A stretch of DNA of 64,000 nt from Pseudomonas parafulva NBRC 16636 = DSM 17004 (GTDB taxonomy: Bacteria > Pseudomonadota > Gammaproteobacteria > Pseudomonadales > Pseudomonadaceae), in NCBI RefSeq assembly GCF_000730645.1, contig NZ_BBIU01000014.1, positions 124,001 to 188,000 of the forward strand, in the 5' to 3' direction. Positions 48,033 through 56,516 of this stretch are shown here, one piece after another. Made by a program: the position numbers and the translations under genes. The notes under the pieces are model-generated. The model saw only the letters and a program-made list of their open reading frames with translations. It was not told where the DNA came from and searched no databases. Numbering within the stretch: position 1 is the stretch's first letter; each line of letters opens with the position of its first letter.

Positions 48033-49214
48033 ATGTCTGAGCGACATCCCGAACCCGATCTCGAATACCTTAAGCGTGTACTGCTGGAGATGCTTGCCAT
48101 CCCCAGCCCTACCGGCTTTACCGACACCATCGTGCGTTACGTGGCCGAACGCCTTGACGAGCTGGGCATCCCCTTCGAGCTGACCCGGCGCGGTACCATC
48201 CGCGCCACCCTCAAGGGCCGCCAGAGTTCGCCAGACCGTGCGGTATCCGCGCACCTGGACACCATCGGCGCCAGCGTGCGCCAACTGCAGGACAACGGCC
48301 GGCTGGCGCTGGCACCGGTGGGCTGCTGGTCCAGCCGTTTTGCCGAAGGCAGCCGGGTGAGTGTGTTTACCGATACCGGTGTGTTCCGTGGCAGCGTACT
48401 GCCGCTGATGGCCAGCGGGCATGCGTTCAACACTGCCATCGACCAGATGCCGGTGAGCTGGGAGCACGTGGAAGTACGGCTCGATGCCTATTGCACCACA
48501 CGGGCAGATTGCGAGGCCCTGGGCGTGAACATTGGCGACTTCGTGGCCTTCGACCCGTTGCCCGAATTCACCGAAAGCGGCCACATCAGTGCCCGCCACC
48601 TGGACGACAAGGCCGGTGTGGCGGCATTGCTGGCTGCACTCAAGGCCGTGGTGGAAAGTGGCCGCCAGCCGCTGATCGACTGCCACCCACTGTTCACCAT
48701 CACCGAGGAAACCGGCTCCGGTGCTGCTGGCGCCCTACCCTGGGACGTCAGTGAGTTCGTGGGTATCGATATCGCCCCTGTGGCCCCGGGGCAGGCCTCC
48801 AGCGAGCATGCGGTGAGTGTGGCGATGCAGGATTCGTCGGGGCCCTACGATTACCATTTGTCCCGCCACCTGCTGAAACTGGCCGGTGATCACGAGCTGC
48901 CGGTGCGGCGCGACCTGTTCCGCTATTACTTCAGCGATGCCCATTCGGCGGTGACGGCGGGGCACGACATTCGTACGGCACTGGTGGCCTTTGGCTGCGA
49001 TGCCACACATGGCTACGAGCGTACCCACATCGATAGCCTGGCGGCGTTGAGCCAGTTGCTGTCGGCCTACTTGCTGAGCCCGCCCGTGTTTGCCAGCGAT
49101 TCCCAGCCGGCCAACGCTTCACTGGAGCGGTTCAGCCACCAGCTGGAACATGATGCGCAGATGGAGAGCGATACGCGAGTGCCGGCGGTGGACAGTTTGG
49201 TGGGCAATAAATAA
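48033..49214 (+). CDS. NAGGN-system M42-family metallopeptidase
   Basis: Predicted cytoplasmic di-zinc aminopeptidase associated with NAGGN; it may degrade the solute when osmotic stress ends, though its substrate is not proven by sequence. The 393-residue protein has the metal and catalytic motifs AVSAHLDTIGA, HLDDKAGV, TEETGSGA, GIDIAP and DAHSAV. It follows ngg after 94 bases with an in-frame ribosome-binding site (GGAGG), so it is likely in the same operon. Confidence 0.9.
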   Translation: MSERHPEPDLEYLKRVLLEMLAIPSPTGFTDTIVRYVAERLDELGIPFELTRRGTIRATLKGRQSSPDRAVSAHLDTIGASVRQLQDNGRLALAPVGCWSSRFAEGSRVSVFTDTGVFRGSVLPLMASGHAFNTAIDQMPVSWEHVEVRLDAYCTTRADCEALGVNIGDFVAFDPLPEFTESGHISARHLDDKAGVAALLAALKAVVESGRQPLIDCHPLFTITEETGSGAAGALPWDVSEFVGIDIAPVAPGQASSEHAVSVAMQDSSGPYDYHLSRHLLKLAGDHELPVRRDLFRYYFSDAHSAVTAGHDIRTALVAFGCDATHGYERTHIDSLAALSQLLSAYLLSPPVFASDSQPANASLERFSHQLEHDAQMESDTRVPAVDSLVGNK

Positions 49215-49331
49215 GGTTGGCTGTGGGGGCGGGGGGTGCCCCCCCTATTAAGGCGAGCACCTCCGGCTAACCTCCCCCACAACCGCCCGTTTCGCGTAGC
49301 ATGCCTACACCGCTCTCAGACACCTCTCACC

Positions 49332-49559
49332 ATGCTGATACCCTACGAACACCTGCAAACCGACACCCTCACCCGTCTGATCGAAGACTTCGTGACCCGC
49401 GACGGTACCGACAACGGTGACGACACCCCGCTGGAAACGCGGGTGCTGCGGGTGCGCCAGGCATTGGCCAAAGGCCAGGCCTTCATCCTGTTCGACCCCG
49501 AGAGCCAGCAATGCCAATTGCTGGCCAAGCACGACGTGCCGCCCGAACTGCTCGACTAG
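49332..49559 (+). CDS. YheU-family protein
   Basis: Conserved 75-residue protein of unknown function (UPF0270). The ATG at 49332 gives MLIPYEHLQTDTLTRLIEDFVTRDGT at the start, the family signature, and a C-terminal ILFDPESQQC segment. The upstream part of the open frame is not like the family. It is convergent with the csrA-type gene, five bases away. Confidence 0.9.
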   Translation: MLIPYEHLQTDTLTRLIEDFVTRDGTDNGDDTPLETRVLRVRQALAKGQAFILFDPESQQCQLLAKHDVPPELLD

Positions 49560-49563
49560 CCGA

Positions 49564-49752
49564 TCACGCCCTGCCCGCCTTGGCCTGCTGCGCCTCCTTG
49601 ATGCGCCGATACACCTCGGCACGGTGCACTGGCACTTCACGCGGTGCATCCACACCAAAGCGCACCATGCCGTCCCGGGTTTCGACCACCATGATGCGGA
49701 TGTCGTCGCCAATCACGATTACTTCACCCACTTCGCGTCCTATCACCAACAT
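49564..49752 (-). CDS. csrA: CsrA/RsmA-family RNA-binding regulator, RsmI-like
   Basis: Post-transcriptional regulator that binds GGA motifs in mRNA leaders as a homodimer. The 62-residue protein (MLVIGREVGEVIVIGDDIRIMV at the start) has the five-strand core and VHRAEVYRRIKEAQ helix, with Arg44-equivalent at VPVHRAEVY. Its sequence departs from canonical RsmA/RsmE (GREVGE in place of TRRVGE), matching the RsmI type of P. putida. AGGAGGA lies 5-6 bases before the ATG. It is monocistronic. Confidence 0.93.
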   Translation of the reverse strand: MLVIGREVGEVIVIGDDIRIMVVETRDGMVRFGVDAPREVPVHRAEVYRRIKEAQQAKAGRA

Positions 49753-49882
49753 GTTCCGGTCCTCCTGCGAAAGGGAAAACCGGAGGGTGCATCGTAGCTA
49801 TTCAGCTACACAAGACTTCCCCCGCTATTCAGAAGTTGCCGACAAGCTAGGGTAATTTGCCCTACAGATTTCACCTAATCCG

Positions 49883-50692
49883 TCAGCCTGAACGCGCCTT
49901 GGCTCGCATCTTCATCGCCATTTCCGCCATTTCGTCGTACAGCCGCTGAGGGGCCTGGCACTTCATGGCCCAGGCTTGCCTGCCCGCCTCGTGGGGCAGG
50001 ATGAGAAACTGCCCGGCTGCCACCTGCTCGAAGATGCACTCGGCTATGTCGGCCGCGCTGATGGGCGAGCTTTCCAGCAGCTTGCCCACCTGGGCTTTCA
50101 TGGCCGGGTCCGGGCCGCGGAACGAGTCCAGCAGGTTGGTCTGGAAAAAGGACGGGCACACCACGTGCACCGCCACTTCCAGCTGACGCAGTTCCACCAG
50201 CAGGCTCTCGGACAACGCCAGCACCCCGGCCTTGGCCACGTTGTAGTTGCTCATGCCCGGGCCCTGCATCAGCGCGGCCATGGAGGCGATATTGATGATG
50301 CGGCCCTTGCTGCGCTCCAGCAGCGGCAAAAACGCCTTGCAGCCCTTGACCACGCCCATCAGGTTGACCGAGATCTGCCAGTCCCAGTCTTCCAGCGACA
50401 GCTCGGCGAAGAACCCGCCCGAAGCCACGCCCGCATTGTTGACGATGACGTCCACGCCGCCGAACTGCTCGTCGCAGGCCTGGGCCATGGCGGTCAGCTG
50501 GCTGTAGTCGCGCACATCGCAGTGCTGGGCGAAGCCCGAGCCACCAGCGGCCTTCACTTGCTCCAAGGTTTCGCGCAGGCCTGCCGGGTTCACGTCGGCC
50601 AGCGCCAGCTGCCAGCCTTCGCGGGCCCAGCGCAGGGCAATTTCGCGCCCAAGGCCCGACCCGGCGCCCGTGATCATGATGCGGTTGTGCAT
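49883..50692 (-). CDS. short-chain dehydrogenase/reductase
   Basis: NAD(P)-dependent oxidoreductase of unknown substrate, 269 residues from the ATG at 50692 (MHNRIMITGAGSGLGREIAL). The cofactor motif is GAGSGLG, followed by NNAGVASGG, Ser in INIASMAAL and YNVAK (Tyr-X3-Lys). The C-terminal extension (about 190-269) is helical and basic. Flanking genes on both strands are unrelated. Confidence 0.88.
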   Translation of the reverse strand: MHNRIMITGAGSGLGREIALRWAREGWQLALADVNPAGLRETLEQVKAAGGSGFAQHCDVRDYSQLTAMAQACDEQFGGVDVIVNNAGVASGGFFAELSLEDWDWQISVNLMGVVKGCKAFLPLLERSKGRIINIASMAALMQGPGMSNYNVAKAGVLALSESLLVELRQLEVAVHVVCPSFFQTNLLDSFRGPDPAMKAQVGKLLESSPISAADIAECIFEQVAAGQFLILPHEAGRQAWAMKCQAPQRLYDEMAEMAMKMRAKARSG

Positions 50693-50831
50693 GGCTGCAA
50701 GCCTTGTGGTGAGGGTGGATGCAGCGAGTTTAATCAAGCCCACAGGGGCTGGCAGGGCTTATCAGGCGAGTGAATGAGCGGCCATGAGCAAGCGGTTGCA
50801 CAAAAAGATGTCGAACCGGCCTACACGCCGA

Positions 50832-50859
50832 TGGAATCTTTCACAAACGGCACCGGTCC
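50832..50859 (+). promoter_or_regulatory. possible AlgU (sigma-22)-type promoter before the DUF3309 gene
   Basis: GAATCT, 17 bases, then TCCGA resembles the AlgU consensus GAACTT-N16/17-TCTGA (4 of 6 and 4 of 5 positions). It lies about 60 bases before the ATG at 50920. The match is partial, so this is a weak suggestion. Confidence 0.25.
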
Positions 50860-50919
50860 GAATTTACAAGAGGCCGGCAACCCGAGGCCCTTGACCCTCC
50901 ACCACGCAAGGACTCCTAC

Positions 50920-51072
50920 ATGACCACGATTCTGATCATCATCCTGATCCTCCTGCTGATTGGCGGCCTGCCCGTCTTCCCTCACTCGCGTAGCTGGGGC
51001 TATGGCCCGTCCGGTATCGTCGGTGTGGTGCTGGTGGTCTTGCTGGTGTTGTTGCTACTCGGCAGGATCTGA
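50920..51072 (+). CDS. DUF3309 small membrane protein
   Basis: A 50-residue hydrophobic protein: MTTILIIILILLLIGGLPVF opens it, a short polar turn HSRSWGYGPSG follows, and a second membrane segment rich in Val and Leu ends in LLGRI. This two-helix hairpin with the HSRSWGYGPSG centre is the DUF3309 pattern. A ribosome-binding site (AAGGAC) is well placed. A strong symmetrical terminator follows. Such proteins are often stress induced; function is unknown. Confidence 0.85.
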   Translation: MTTILIIILILLLIGGLPVFPHSRSWGYGPSGIVGVVLVVLLVLLLLGRI

Positions 51073-51083
51073 CGCAGACACAC

Positions 51084-51113
51084 AAAAAAACCGCGCCTAG
51101 GCGCGGTTTTTTT
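51084..51113. terminator. bidirectional rho-independent terminator
   Basis: Symmetrical CCGCGCC-TA-GGCGCGG hairpin flanked by seven A and seven T, between the DUF3309 gene (plus) and actP (minus). It can serve both. Confidence 0.95.
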
Positions 51114-51124
51114 ATACCTGAAGA

Positions 51125-52789
51125 TCAGTGCGAGACAGCCCCTGATGCACCCAGGCCCGTTTGCGAGCGCACGAACTGCGGAAAGAACAGCGCGCGTTCG
51201 TTCTCAGCAGCCTTGGACTTGTCGGTGATCGAGAAGAACCAGATACCGCCAAAGGCAATCAGCATGGAGAACAGTGCCGGGTATTCGTACGGGTAGATCG
51301 GTTTCTCATGGCCGAGGATCTGCACCCAGATGGTCGGGCCGAGCACCATCAGCGTTACCGCACTGATCAGGCCCAGCCAGCCGCCGATCATGGCACCACG
51401 GGTGGTCAGCTTCTTCCAGTACATCGAGAGCAACAGCACCGGGAAGTTGCAGCTGGCCGCAATGGAGAACGCCAGGCCCACCATGAAGGCGATGTTCTGC
51501 TTCTCGAACAGAATGCCCAGGCCGATCGCCAGCACGCCCAGGGCGACCGTGGTGATCTTCGACACGCGGATCTCGTCCTTGTCGTTGGCCTTGCCCTTGC
51601 GCCACACGCTGGCGTACAGGTCGTGGGACACCGCCGAGGCACCGGCCAGGGTCAGGCCCGCCACTACCGCCAGGATGGTGGCGAAGGCCACGGCCGAGAT
51701 AAAGCCGAGGAACACGCTACCACCCACGGCATTGGCCAGGTGCACCGCCGCCATGTTGTTGCCACCCAGTAAGGCACCGGTAGCGTCCTTGAAGTCAGGG
51801 TTGGTGCTGACCAGCAGAATGGCGCCAAAACCGATGATGAAGGTGAGGATGTAGAAGTAGCCGATGAAGCCCGTGGCGTACAGCACGCTCTTGCGCGCTT
51901 CCTTGGCGTCACTGACGGTGAAGAAGCGCATCAGGATGTGCGGCAGGCCGGCCGTGCCGAACATCAGCGCCAGGCCCAGGGAGAACGCCGAGATCGGGTC
52001 CTTGACCAGGCCGCCTGGGCTCATGATCGCCTCACCCTTGGCGTGCACCTTGATCGCTTCGGAGAACAGGGTATTGAAATCGAAGCCTACGTGCTTCATG
52101 ACCATCAGTGCCATGAAGCTGGCACCGGACAGCAGCAGCACCGCCTTGATGATCTGTACCCAGGTGGTGGCCAGCATGCCGCCGAACAGCACGTACAGGC
52201 ACATCAGGATGCCCACCAGGATCACCGCCACGTGGTAGTCGAGGCCGAACAGCAGCTCGATCAGCTTGCCGGCACCTACCATCTGCGCGATCAGGTAGAA
52301 CGCCACCACCACCAGCGAACCGGAGGCGGACAAGGTGCGGATTTCCTTTTGCCCCAGGCGGTAGGAGGCCACGTCGGCGAAGGTGTACTTGCCCAGGTTG
52401 CGCAGGCGCTCGGCGATCAGGAACAGAATGATCGGCCAGCCGACCAGAAAGCCGATGGAGTAGATCAGGCCGTCGTAGCCGGAGGTGAACACCAGTGCGG
52501 AAATACCCAGGAACGAGGCCGCCGACATGTAGTCGCCGGCAATCGCCAGGCCGTTCTGGAAGCCTGTGATCTTGCCGCCGGCCGCGTAGTAGTCGGCCGC
52601 CGACTTGTTGCGTTTGGACGCCCAGTAGGTAATGCCAAGGGTAAAGGCGACAAAGGCCACGAACATGGCAATCGCCGACACATTTAGCGGTTGTTTCTGC
52701 ACCTCGCCGGTCAGGGCATCGGCTGCCCACACAGCGGGTGCGAAGGCTCCGCAGGCCAGTATGGCCAAGGCTTTGGCGTGACGAATCAT
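51125..52789 (-). CDS. actP: cation/acetate symporter
   Basis: Sodium:solute symporter-family permease for acetate and other short monocarboxylates, in the inner membrane. The 554-residue protein has a signal-like N-terminus (residues 1-22, ending VWAADAL) and about 13 membrane segments, with [26 protein letters not shown] typical of ActP only partly quoted as [12 protein letters not shown]. Its start overlaps the stop of the DUF485 gene by 4 bases, the yjcH-actP arrangement. Confidence 0.95.
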   Translation of the reverse strand: MIRHAKALAILACGAFAPAVWAADALTGEVQKQPLNVSAIAMFVAFVAFTLGITYWASKRNKSAADYYAAGGKITGFQNGLAIAGDYMSAASFLGISALVFTSGYDGLIYSIGFLVGWPIILFLIAERLRNLGKYTFADVASYRLGQKEIRTLSASGSLVVVAFYLIAQMVGAGKLIELLFGLDYHVAVILVGILMCLYVLFGGMLATTWVQIIKAVLLLSGASFMALMVMKHVGFDFNTLFSEAIKVHAKGEAIMSPGGLVKDPISAFSLGLALMFGTAGLPHILMRFFTVSDAKEARKSVLYATGFIGYFYILTFIIGFGAILLVSTNPDFKDATGALLGGNNMAAVHLANAVGGSVFLGFISAVAFATILAVVAGLTLAGASAVSHDLYASVWRKGKANDKDEIRVSKITTVALGVLAIGLGILFEKQNIAFMVGLAFSIAASCNFPVLLLSMYWKKLTTRGAMIGGWLGLISAVTLMVLGPTIWVQILGHEKPIYPYEYPALFSMLIAFGGIWFFSITDKSKAAENERALFFPQFVRSQTGLGASGAVSH

Positions 52790-53097
52790 TGTTGCGCCTC
52801 CTTCAGGATGGCCTTGTTCAGCTCATCGAATTCGCCGTTGGCGCGGCGCACGTAGATGGCGGTAAGGACAAATGCCGAAACGATCAGGCCGACGCCCAGG
52901 GGAATACCCCAGGTAATCGATGACCCAGGGCTGAGCTTGGTGCCCAGAATCTGAGGACCGTAGGCGATCAGGAGGATGAAAGCGCAGTAGAGGCCGAGCA
53001 TGATCGCCGAGAGAACCCAGGCGAACCGTTCGCGTTTGCTGACCAGCTCCTTGAAACGGGGGCTGTTTTGTATCGAGAGGTAAATGCTGTCGTTCAT
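52786..53097 (-). CDS. DUF485 membrane protein (YjcH-like)
   Basis: Small inner-membrane protein always found with actP, of unproven function. The ATG at 53097 gives 103 residues: [19 protein letters not shown], then two membrane segments (about 25-47 and 60-82) and a polar C-terminus. It is the promoter-proximal gene of the actP operon; the 244-base gap upstream holds a REP-like palindrome and presumably the promoter, which I could not place. Confidence 0.92.
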   Translation of the reverse strand: MNDSIYLSIQNSPRFKELVSKRERFAWVLSAIMLGLYCAFILLIAYGPQILGTKLSPGSSITWGIPLGVGLIVSAFVLTAIYVRRANGEFDELNKAILKEAQQ

Positions 53098-53280
53098 TGT
53101 TGTTGTCCTAGCAGCACAAAGAGGGAATGCAACCCACACCCTTACTTTATGCGGCTGTTGGACGCCAACCAGACGACCTTAGTCTTAGATGCAACGGTGT
53201 TTTACCGGTTGCGTAACAAATAGCTAGAGAGTTGGGGCTGGGAGGGGCTTGCCTTGGGTTACGCGGTGGTGCGCAAATCG

Positions 53281-53300
53281 AGCGCCGCCCGCGCGGCGCT
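53281..53300. repeat. REP-like palindrome
   Basis: AGCGCCGC/GCGGCGCT hairpin, nearly identical to the first half of the REP element at 15562-15606. It lies between the DUF485 gene and the betaine-binding protein gene. Confidence 0.6.
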
Positions 53301-53341
53301 CGGTCTAACAGGCGATAAAGAAATTTCGGCCAGCGCCTAAA

Positions 53342-54202
53342 TCACTTACCCGTCCACTCCTTCACACGGTCCGGGTGCTTGGCAACCCAGTCCTTGGCAG
53401 CGGCTTCAGGCTTGGCACCTTCCTGGATAGCCAGCATGACTTCGCCAATCTCATCCTTGGACTGCCAGCTGAACTTCTTCAGGAAGTCGGCCACTTCAGG
53501 GGCCTTGGTGGCCAGTTCCTTGCTGCCGATGCTGTTCACGGTTTCAGCAGCACCATAGACGCCTTTCGGGTCTTCGAGGAACTTCAGTTTCCATTTGGCG
53601 AACATCCAGTGCGGCACCCAGCCGGTCACTGCGATGGACTGCTGCTTGGCATACGCACGGCCCAGTTCGGCCGTCATCGCCGCACCGGAACTTGCCTGCA
53701 GTTTGTAACCGGTCAGGTCGTAATCCTTGATGGCCTGCTCAGTCTTGATCATCACACCCGAGCCGGCATCGATGCCGACGATTTTCTGCTTGAAGGTGTC
53801 ATCGGTCTTGAGGTCACCGATGCTGACGGCCTTGACGTACTCAGGCACGATCAGGCCAATCTTGGCATCCTTGAAGTTGGCGCCGTAGTCGACCACGTTG
53901 TCCTTGTTCTTGGCCCAGTACTCACCGTGGGTAACGGGCAGCCAAGCAGACAACATGGCGTCGAGCTTGCCGGTGGCCACGCCCTGCCACATGATGCCCG
54001 TGGCCACGGCCTGCAGCTTCACGTCATAGCCGAGCTTTTGCTTGATTACTTCGGCTGCCACGTTGGTGGTGGCAACGCTGTCAGCCCAACCGTCCACGTA
54101 GCCAATGCTTACTTCTTTGGCCATGGCCTGTGTACCGCTCATGGCCAGTGCCAGGGCGGCGCCCACACCCAGGACACGTCGCATTTTTGTTAGAGTAGCC
54201 AT
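53342..54202 (-). CDS. betX: glycine betaine-type substrate-binding protein, BetX-like
   Basis: Periplasmic binding protein of the OpuAC type for a quaternary ammonium compound, probably glycine betaine. The start MATLTKMRRVLGVG (54202; an ATG one codon earlier is equivalent) leads to a signal peptide cleaved near AMA-KEV. The 286-residue protein keeps Trp positions for an aromatic cage in YVDGWADS, ATGIMWQG, LSAWLPVTHGEYW and TGWVPHWMF. No permease or ATPase gene is adjacent. In P. aeruginosa the orphan BetX lies beside actP and works with the CbcWV core, which is the model here. Confidence 0.85.
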   Translation of the reverse strand: MATLTKMRRVLGVGAALALAMSGTQAMAKEVSIGYVDGWADSVATTNVAAEVIKQKLGYDVKLQAVATGIMWQGVATGKLDAMLSAWLPVTHGEYWAKNKDNVVDYGANFKDAKIGLIVPEYVKAVSIGDLKTDDTFKQKIVGIDAGSGVMIKTEQAIKDYDLTGYKLQASSGAAMTAELGRAYAKQQSIAVTGWVPHWMFAKWKLKFLEDPKGVYGAAETVNSIGSKELATKAPEVADFLKKFSWQSKDEIGEVMLAIQEGAKPEAAAKDWVAKHPDRVKEWTGK

Positions 54203-54397
54203 CAAAGCATTCCCTCGTCAGGTCTTGGAGATTCCATCATCTGCCTGCATGGCAGCCGGACCTGATCCACCTGCGACCCCCAGGCGCCCATCTGCGACAG
54301 CACTGTGCCATTAGCGGCATGGGCGTGCTGCTGCCTGCGCGATACTTGCATGCCAAAGTGTTGGCGCCGGGCTACTATCCTCCCCTTTGCACCCGAC

Positions 54398-55960
54398 ATG
54401 GACTGCCCGATGCCCAGTACCGCCCGCTTGCTGATGCCACTTTACCTGCTCGCCTGCCTGCTGGGCCTGGGCGGGCTGGGCGGGCTCTGGTACGGGCTGG
54501 GCAAGCCTGTGCAGTTACCTGACGCTGCCGGCCCTGCGCACAAGTTGCAGTGCGCCTCCTATACCCCTTTCGACAAAGACCAGTCGCCCTACGACCAGCC
54601 GTTTCGCCTGCGCCCGGCACGCATGGACGCGGACCTGGCGCTACTGGCTGAGCGTTTTCAGTGCATCCGCACCTATTCCATGAGCGGTCTTGAAGCCATC
54701 CCGGCGCTGGCGCGCAAGCATGGGCTGAAGGTGATGCTGGGTGCCTGGGTCAATGCCCACCCCGCCGATACCGACAAGGAGATCGAACTGCTGATCGCCG
54801 CCGCCAATGCCAACCCGGATGTGGTGAGCGCGGTGATCGTGGGCAACGAGACCCTGCTGCGCAAGGAGATCACCGGCACACGGCTGGCAGCGTTGATCAC
54901 CCGGGTAAAAAGCCGGGTGCAGGTGCCTGTTACCTATGCCGATGTCTGGGATTTCTGGTTACAGCACCCTGAAGTGGCACCGGTGGTGGACTTTCTTACC
55001 ATTCACCTGCTGCCCTATTGGGAAGACAACCCCCGTGGCATTGATGATGCCTTGGCCCATGTGGCCGACGTACGCCGGCAATTTGGCCTGCGGTTCGCGC
55101 CGAAGGGCATCCTGATTGGTGAAACCGGCTGGCCCAGCGAGGGGCGCCAGCGCGAAACAGCAGTGCCCAGCCGGGTCAACGAGGCCCGTTTCATCCGCGG
55201 GTTCGTTGCCATGGCCGAGCAGAACGGCTGGCGCTACAACCTGATCGAAGCGTTCGATCAGCCCTGGAAGCGCGCCAACGAAGGCGCTGTCGGCGGCTAC
55301 TGGGGGCTGTATGACGCCAACCGCCTGGACAAGGGCGTGCTGGAGGGGCCAGTCAGCAACCTGCCCGATTGGCCCCAATGGTGGGTGGCCAGCGCCGTAC
55401 TGATGGGGCTGATGTTGCTGCTGGCCGGGCGGCCCAGCGGCACGCAGGCCGCCGTCGCGCTGCCGTTGCTGGCCGCATTTGGCGCGGGTTGCCTGGGGCT
55501 GTGGGGTGAGCTGATGCGCACCCATGCGCGGTTCGCTTCGGAATGGGTGTGGGCCGTGCTGCTGGCGGGGCTGAACCTTGTGGTGCTGGCCCACGGGGCC
55601 CTGGCACTGGCGCAACGGGCCGGCTGGCGCCAGCGGCTGTTCGCCGGGTTGCAGGCGCAGGCAGGCAGGGTGCTGCTGGTGGCCGGCGTTGCGGCAGCGG
55701 TGAGCATGCTGGCGATGGTGTTCGACCCGCGCTACCGCAGCTTCCCCAGCGCCGCGCTGGCGCTCCCGGCGCTGGTTTATGTGCTGCGGCCGGTGCCGGT
55801 GCGGCGCCGCGAAGTGACGCTGCTGGCGTGCATCGTGGGTGCCGGTGTAGTGCCACAACTGTTCATCGAGGGCGCTCACAACCAGCAAGCCTGGGTTTGG
55901 GCGGCCGTGAGCGTGCTGATGACGGCGGCCCTGTGGCGCAGCCTGCGTATCGCCCGGTAA
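54398..55960 (+). CDS. GH17-type membrane glucanase/transglycosylase (beta-glucan synthesis)
   Basis: Inner-membrane protein with a periplasmic catalytic domain, related to bacterial GH17 proteins of periplasmic or cyclic beta-glucan synthesis. The ATG at 54398 (MDCPMPSTARLL) gives 520 residues; an ATG at 54410 is equally possible. One N-terminal membrane helix is followed by the GH17 barrel (about 50-315) with the acid/base Glu in VGNETLLR and the nucleophile Glu in IGETGWPSEG. The C-terminal third has about six membrane segments. No glucan synthase gene is adjacent. Confidence 0.82.
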   Translation: MDCPMPSTARLLMPLYLLACLLGLGGLGGLWYGLGKPVQLPDAAGPAHKLQCASYTPFDKDQSPYDQPFRLRPARMDADLALLAERFQCIRTYSMSGLEAIPALARKHGLKVMLGAWVNAHPADTDKEIELLIAAANANPDVVSAVIVGNETLLRKEITGTRLAALITRVKSRVQVPVTYADVWDFWLQHPEVAPVVDFLTIHLLPYWEDNPRGIDDALAHVADVRRQFGLRFAPKGILIGETGWPSEGRQRETAVPSRVNEARFIRGFVAMAEQNGWRYNLIEAFDQPWKRANEGAVGGYWGLYDANRLDKGVLEGPVSNLPDWPQWWVASAVLMGLMLLLAGRPSGTQAAVALPLLAAFGAGCLGLWGELMRTHARFASEWVWAVLLAGLNLVVLAHGALALAQRAGWRQRLFAGLQAQAGRVLLVAGVAAAVSMLAMVFDPRYRSFPSAALALPALVYVLRPVPVRRREVTLLACIVGAGVVPQLFIEGAHNQQAWVWAAVSVLMTAALWRSLRIAR

Positions 55961-55973
55961 CAGCCCAGACTCG

Positions 55974-56327
55974 CTACCGCACCAACCGCAACCCCGCCAG
56001 CACCAACGCGAACACCGCCATGCTGGCGGTATACAGCACCAACGCCGGCACTGCGAGCACCAAGGCCAAGCCGGCCAGCCACGCGCCAGTACGCCCGCTC
56101 ACCACCAGCCCCAGCAGCGCCAACGCCAACCCACCCCAGGCCAGTACCTGATAGTGAATGCCCAACCCCAGCAACGCGCGCACCTCACACTGCCAGTACG
56201 CCGCAGGCTGCGTGCACAGGCCCACCCACTGCCCGTCCTCCATCAGCCCGTAGCGCACGCCATAGCTCGCCGCAAGCCACAGCCCGACAAACAACACCGT
56301 CAATACAGCCGGCCATGTACGCGTCAT
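55974..56327 (-). CDS. small hypothetical membrane protein
   Basis: A 117-residue protein with three to four hydrophobic segments (about 8-25, 50-75, 80-110) and two Cys in a polar loop (GLCTQPAAYWQCEVR). I do not recognise the family. The hydrophobic pattern, G+C-biased third positions and tight tail-to-tail fit with the GH17 gene (13 bases) support it as real. Function unknown. Confidence 0.65.
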   Translation of the reverse strand: MTRTWPAVLTVLFVGLWLAASYGVRYGLMEDGQWVGLCTQPAAYWQCEVRALLGLGIHYQVLAWGGLALALLGLVVSGRTGAWLAGLALVLAVPALVLYTASMAVFALVLAGLRLVR

Positions 56328-56516
56328 CCATCTCTCCAGCAGTGGTCATAGAAAACGCGCATGATGGCGCAGGGCCCATTTCAAGGCAAAATGCCAGGCC
56401 TGCAGCTATGTTGCAGATAACAGGTACACCAAAGGCCATCACGCCCGGCAACTTTGCCTGGGGCGCCGTGGTCCTAGCCTGCACACGCGCCACCTTGCGT
56501 TCTTTTGGGGGATTAC

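Noticed and set aside
50784..50894. A 36-codon plus-strand frame before the DUF3309 gene
   Set aside because: Arg-rich, no ribosome-binding site of note, and it spans the likely promoter region.
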